Positions 60,280-64,000 of a stretch of DNA of 64,000 nt are shown in pieces. The DNA comes from Camarhynchus parvulus (taxonomy: Eukaryota > Chordata > Aves > Passeriformes > Thraupidae). Within the stretch, counting starts at the first letter, position 1, and every line of letters starts with the position of its first letter. A program made the position numbers and the translations under genes. The notes under the pieces were generated by a model that did no database searches, was not told the DNA's origin, and saw only the letters and a program-made list of their open reading frames with translations. The stretch is from positions 31,630,001 through 31,694,000 of the forward strand of contig NC_044572.1 of NCBI RefSeq assembly GCF_901933205.1, read 5' to 3'.

Positions 60280-63006
60280 GTACAAAAAGTAAAATTTAAA
60301 GTACAGATCTGTATATGCAAGGGCCTAACTGAAGGTATTTGTTTTCCAGGATATGTCCATATGTACAGTTACATATATATATATATATGGTCTGTGTGTG
60401 CACAGAGGCATACTTTCCTCAGATTACAGGTATCTTTTGAGGGAAATGAAAGAGAGAGGTTTTCTAGCAGAAGAATATCCCTTCCCTTTTCAATTCTCAA
60501 TGCCAAAGTCTGCTCTTTTTGACACCTTTGTAACAGCAAAAGCTGTAAAAATGATACAGAGATTCCTATTCTGCTCCGCTCCAGGAAGACCATGTAGTTA
60601 TGATAATCCTCATTTTTCTGCGCATGGAGGAAATCATGATAGTACTCAGTAAATGCACAGAAGTTCAAATCCTTGCAGTTGTCTCTGCAAAGCTTTCTCC
60701 CTCCTTACTTTTGAAGCTTTGGACCATTTTTTCTTCCTTAGTGCAAATGCACCTCTCCCCTTTGTATTTGTTTCCTATTTCTTATATGCATCATATCGTG
60801 ATGAATGTCTTTTATTCTCAGAAATATGTGGAATGGGCAGCACTTACCTCATTTTCAATCCCAGGTCTATGACACAGCAGGTGAGCTGAGTTATGAGGAC
60901 CCTCTGGAAACAGAGTTAAATCCAAATTCGAGTTTCCAAGGTCAGCACTCGGAACAGCGGGGACATCTCTTTGTAGACATTTGCTTTGTGCTAGAGTTAA
61001 ACAGTTGCTAATTTGTCTAGAGCTTTGCTTTACCTGGAACCTCTCTCTGTCCTTCTCCACCAAAACTTGCTTGCAGATAAAAACCTTTCTCAGAAACCTC
61101 CTTCTATCTTGCAGCCTTGCAGGTGGGTAGAAAAAACTACCCTGTATATTTTCAATAGTAGGACTCTGGAAATTAATGTCATTCTTAAGTCTTTTAAAAC
61201 TTTTCTGAAATTGATTGAACATTTTTATGAATAAAAATAAACCATACTGTGATGTTTTACTTTTAAAGATGCTCTCACTGAACAGCAGTAAGATAAAATA
61301 CCACATTTCAGTTTTGATTGCCTGCAACTGAGGAAGAGTGGAAAATAAGAGACAAATACCCCAGTTATGTTAAAATAGAAGTTTATTAATAGTTCTCTAC
61401 AGAAGGACCACCAAGTAGTTCTATGTCATTAAGTATCAGTTTTGGGCAGAGATGGTGACAATAGATGTAGCTATATATTCAGATATTTTTCGTGCATAAT
61501 TAATATTAGGAATCCTGTTAATACCTCAGTGCTATTGTTTTTCACAAGGAAGTATTTCAGCTCATGAAAATTATTGTATTGGTTGTCTTACAGTCCAGAG
61601 ATAAAACAAGTCATGTATTCGGTCTTTTGATATATTTAGATGAACGTGTTACACATGGGAGATAGATATATTGCATGCTTGCAGAAGGGAGTGTATGCCT
61701 GCTGGGACCTCTGTGCTTGTATTTTCAGCACACTCATCAAAATTTAGGTTTATTTTGGGGTCAGACATTAGAACCAAGAGTTAGACAATTTAAGGTGGTA
61801 TGTGTTCTCTAATACTATGGTAATTATGACACTGTGCCACAGAAGCTGCACTAGAGGTATGGTGCCACTCTTATTATTAATAATTGTGCAAATTTAGCTC
61901 AACTTAAATATATGTAATCTTTTTCATTATAAAGAACTGTCAGACATATATGGGGGTTGTTTTTTTTTTCAGTGTGCACTTTTAAAAGAAGCTTCAGTCT
62001 AAAAGCCAGCAATGAGGACTAGACATGTCCAGGGAGAAAGAAAATTTTGATGGAAGACTTTTTAGGATACTTCTGAATGAGGGGGGAAGGTAATACTGAT
62101 GATGCAGTGCTTTCCTTTATTTATGGCTCTTGAATTCAATCCAAAAATCACTAATCAGGAAGCCTGCAATAATACCATGAAGGACTTGGTGGGCGTTTGC
62201 CCTTTATTTCAGTAAGGAAAAAAATTAATTCCAAACATCTGGTATAGCTCCTCTATCACACTTCCACCAGCCCTTCATGTTTGTTCCAAACAACATACTT
62301 ATTCACTCTCTCTTATTCTGTTGTGCTGCATTAGGCATTTCTTTTCCTACCCAAACCTGTTTGGTAAGCACTGATTTCAGACATTCCATTTCTATTTTAT
62401 TTCATCTCCTTGCAAGCGCCTGTGAGGGGCTGGCACCCAGGAGGTGTGGCTGTGAGATGGCTGCTCTGTGACAGACCCCCTTTAGTGAAGGGGCACTCAC
62501 ACGAGAGCTTTGCTGCAGCTGCAGCCCCACTGGGAGCTCCGTGGCTGCCTCTGCCCCTGGAGATGGCCCCATTCTCTGGCTTTTGAGGGCAGCTGAACTA
62601 TATTAATAAGATGCCATGGGAATCCTGCTTTAATAATTTTTTTAACAGATAAATACTGATTTATGTTCCAGAAATAGGTGCTCAGAGCATGCAGAAGCAT
62701 TGAATTTGCAATATCAGAATACAATGACTTTTATTATATATGATGCATTTTTAACTTTATTGAACTATAAATATTTTTATGAAGTAAATGTCTTAAGAGA
62801 AAACACTTTTGTAAAGTCTGTTATAAATATGATAAGCTGCTTCTCGTCACTTTCCTTTCATCTGAAACTCCACAGGGATCCTCCTTACTTTTCTGCCTTA
62901 CTTTAATTTATATCCCCCCAGTTGTCTTGTGCAGTGCACTGAGTCATGTCTTAGTGCTGCTGCTTGCTAACCTTGCTGGATGATAATATTCCACTCTGAT
63001 TCTAAG
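60280..63006. other. Intron sequence, no exon recognised
   Basis: The coding blocks on either side (…PFLQQK | VSIPLTEG…) are directly consecutive in the family, so no exon is expected. A (TA)n run lies at about 60371-60390 and a GC-richer stretch at about 62,415-62,575. Confidence 0.6.
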
Positions 63007-63240
63007 GCTCCTTTTCCTGAGACAGAAGGCCTGGACCCAGTTGCCACGTTCAGGGATGATGCTACGGCTGTGGCATGGAAAACACCACTGTTCTAACAAA
63101 CTGTGAGTGCTGACCTCTGATGATAGATCCCCAGCAACAGGGAATTAAACGGGTAAAGAATAAATATGGGGCTGACCTTAAAGTCGTATGTCTAGGACAG
63201 AAAGAATACGTGCATGCTGAAGAATTGGCTTTTGCGTTTA
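63007..63240 (+). pseudogene. DNAH11: DNAH11 relic exon: AAA5, internal deletion and stop
   Basis: Starts after gattctaag. The first frame reads APFPETEGLDPVATFRDDA, then TAVAW, matching [23 protein letters not shown]. About 37 bases (NNEGLPSDRMST) are missing, and the match resumes in another frame as ENTTVLTNCEC, stop (TGA, for the tryptophan of CERW), [19 protein letters not shown], then [11 protein letters not shown]. Intact DNAH11 reads [27 protein letters not shown]. The 3' end is a guess; traces of the following helix (HAEELAFAF) fade near 63,230. Confidence 0.95.
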
Positions 63241-64000
63241 CTGCCTTCGAGTTCCCCTAATTTTCATAAGGGATTTTTTGTTGAAATGCACTTACTCAAA
63301 GAATTGAAATATTGCAACAATTCTGCTCATTTATTCATAGCGTCATTTTCCTTTTAAAATTGTGCTTGAAAAAGCACCCTTCTTACGCTGTTTTCAAGTG
63401 AGGAGGAGGAAATTAAGTGCAGGTTGATGTGCACTTCTTGTGTGGGTCAAACCATTTTTTCACCAGGTAAAGTGCAAAGCCTGATGGTAAAACCTTACTT
63501 ATACTCTACAGTTTGGTCAGCAGACCACAGCATGTGCACCTCACATGCATGTGCAGCATTCAAGGCAAAAGCCAATATTGGGTCATTTCCTAGTAAACAA
63601 ACATATTTGTAATTCTTATACTTATGACTGAATTATACGCTAGCTGATAGCACTGGCATGTAACTGATCTTTTCATGTATTTTCTTATCTTTACTTAGAT
63701 TTTGGGACATAATGCTCCATTTCAAAGGGTGTTCAGAGTTTTTTCTTCTGAATTCCAGATATAACACACAATTACACAACACATGAAATGGTCATAGTAA
63801 TACCTGAGTTTTAAAATAGATCTTAACCACCTAGCCTGTCTGTTCATTTGAATCAACTCTTTTCCCTTATCTGTCCTGGTTTTTTTTTTTCTTCTTTTTC
63901 CAACCCTCACAAATAATCATGATTTTTCATTCACACTCAGTAGTACCCTGCTCTGTGAAGATCTATTGTCTGATTACTTATCTTTCCGTTATTATTTACT
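63241..64000. other. Intron sequence, nothing recognised
   Basis: AT-rich with short chance open frames. The next DNAH11 blocks (ILIENLEE..., DPLLGRN) were looked for and not seen, so they lie further right or are lost. Confidence 0.5.

Larger units (their letters stand above)
2812..63240 (+). pseudogene. DNAH11: DNAH11 unitary-type pseudogene (axonemal outer-arm dynein heavy chain), partial
   Basis: At least 20 exon relics lie in family order on one strand and together match the AAA1 to AAA5 motor region of an axonemal dynein heavy chain. Outer-arm beta-type heavy chains are about 4,500 residues; they hydrolyse ATP and slide doublet microtubules in motile cilia. DNAH11 is chosen over DNAH9 and DNAH17 because of [11 protein letters not shown] (7.3 kb), HFQQQAF (19.8 kb), [14 protein letters not shown] (25.8 kb), EHYLKDP (47.6 kb) and DPQQQGIK (63.1 kb), compared from memory. 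Most relics keep AG/GT borders and are separated by large introns, so the copy is not a retrocopy. About twelve stops and nine frameshifts are visible, three of four P-loops are damaged, and some exons are missing. The tail lies left of the window and the C-terminal motor right of it. A decayed duplicate with an intact gene elsewhere cannot be excluded. Confidence 0.9.

Noticed and set aside
60310..60345. GLTEG in one frame, recalling the IPLTEGL motif at the start of the next DNAH11 exon.
   Set aside because: The better and longer match (FPETEGLDP) starts at 63007 with its own acceptor.
60866..60990. A stretch after caatcccag reading DTAGELSYEDP... and SEQRGHLFVD that resembles the AAA5 block [10 protein letters not shown]...CERWPLVID.
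   Set aside because: The true match to that block (TEGLDP...[17 protein letters not shown]) is clear at 63.0-63.2 kb, so this weaker likeness is chance.

Overview
The window looks like nuclear DNA of a bird. It is AT-rich and gene-poor, it has vertebrate-type splice signals, and it carries several CR1 LINE 3' ends, mostly antisense, plus an LTR that resembles avian endogenous-retrovirus LTRs. I cannot name the species. No bacterial-type operon, CRISPR array, tRNA or rRNA gene was seen.

The one gene-sized structure is a broken axonemal dynein heavy chain gene on the + strand, spread from about 2.8 kb to at least 63.2 kb. I identify it as DNAH11 from short signature stretches, recognised from memory of the vertebrate family with no alignment run: [47 protein letters not shown]. 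At least 20 exon relics, and up to 23 with weaker ones, lie in the correct order. Most keep GT/AG splice sites, so this is a gene decayed in place and not a processed copy. The relics run from the AAA1 P-loop (2.8 kb) through AAA2 (4.8-12 kb), AAA3 (12.9-20 kb), AAA4 (24-34 kb), the ascending stalk coiled coil (41-43.5 kb), the microtubule-binding domain and descending stalk (45.6-51 kb), to the start of AAA5 (60-63 kb). The amino-terminal tail must lie to the left, and the rest of AAA5, AAA6 and the C-terminus to the right, or they are lost.

The relics carry about a dozen in-frame stops and about nine frameshifts. Three of the four P-loops seen are damaged (AAA1 [11 protein letters not shown]2 GIAGNGKD, AAA4 GVGG-KQS), several splice sites are lost, and some exons cannot be found. 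A minority of exons are still open (AAA3 P-loop exon, a 199-base AAA2 exon, the AAA4 Walker B exon, two stalk exons). This mix suggests complete loss of function of moderate age.

The remaining sequence is very large introns with CR1 fragments, one solo-LTR-like element, simple repeats, short tandem duplications, and a lone CpG-rich block near 35.5 kb that could be an orphan promoter. I found no second convincing protein-coding gene; the other open frames look like chance.
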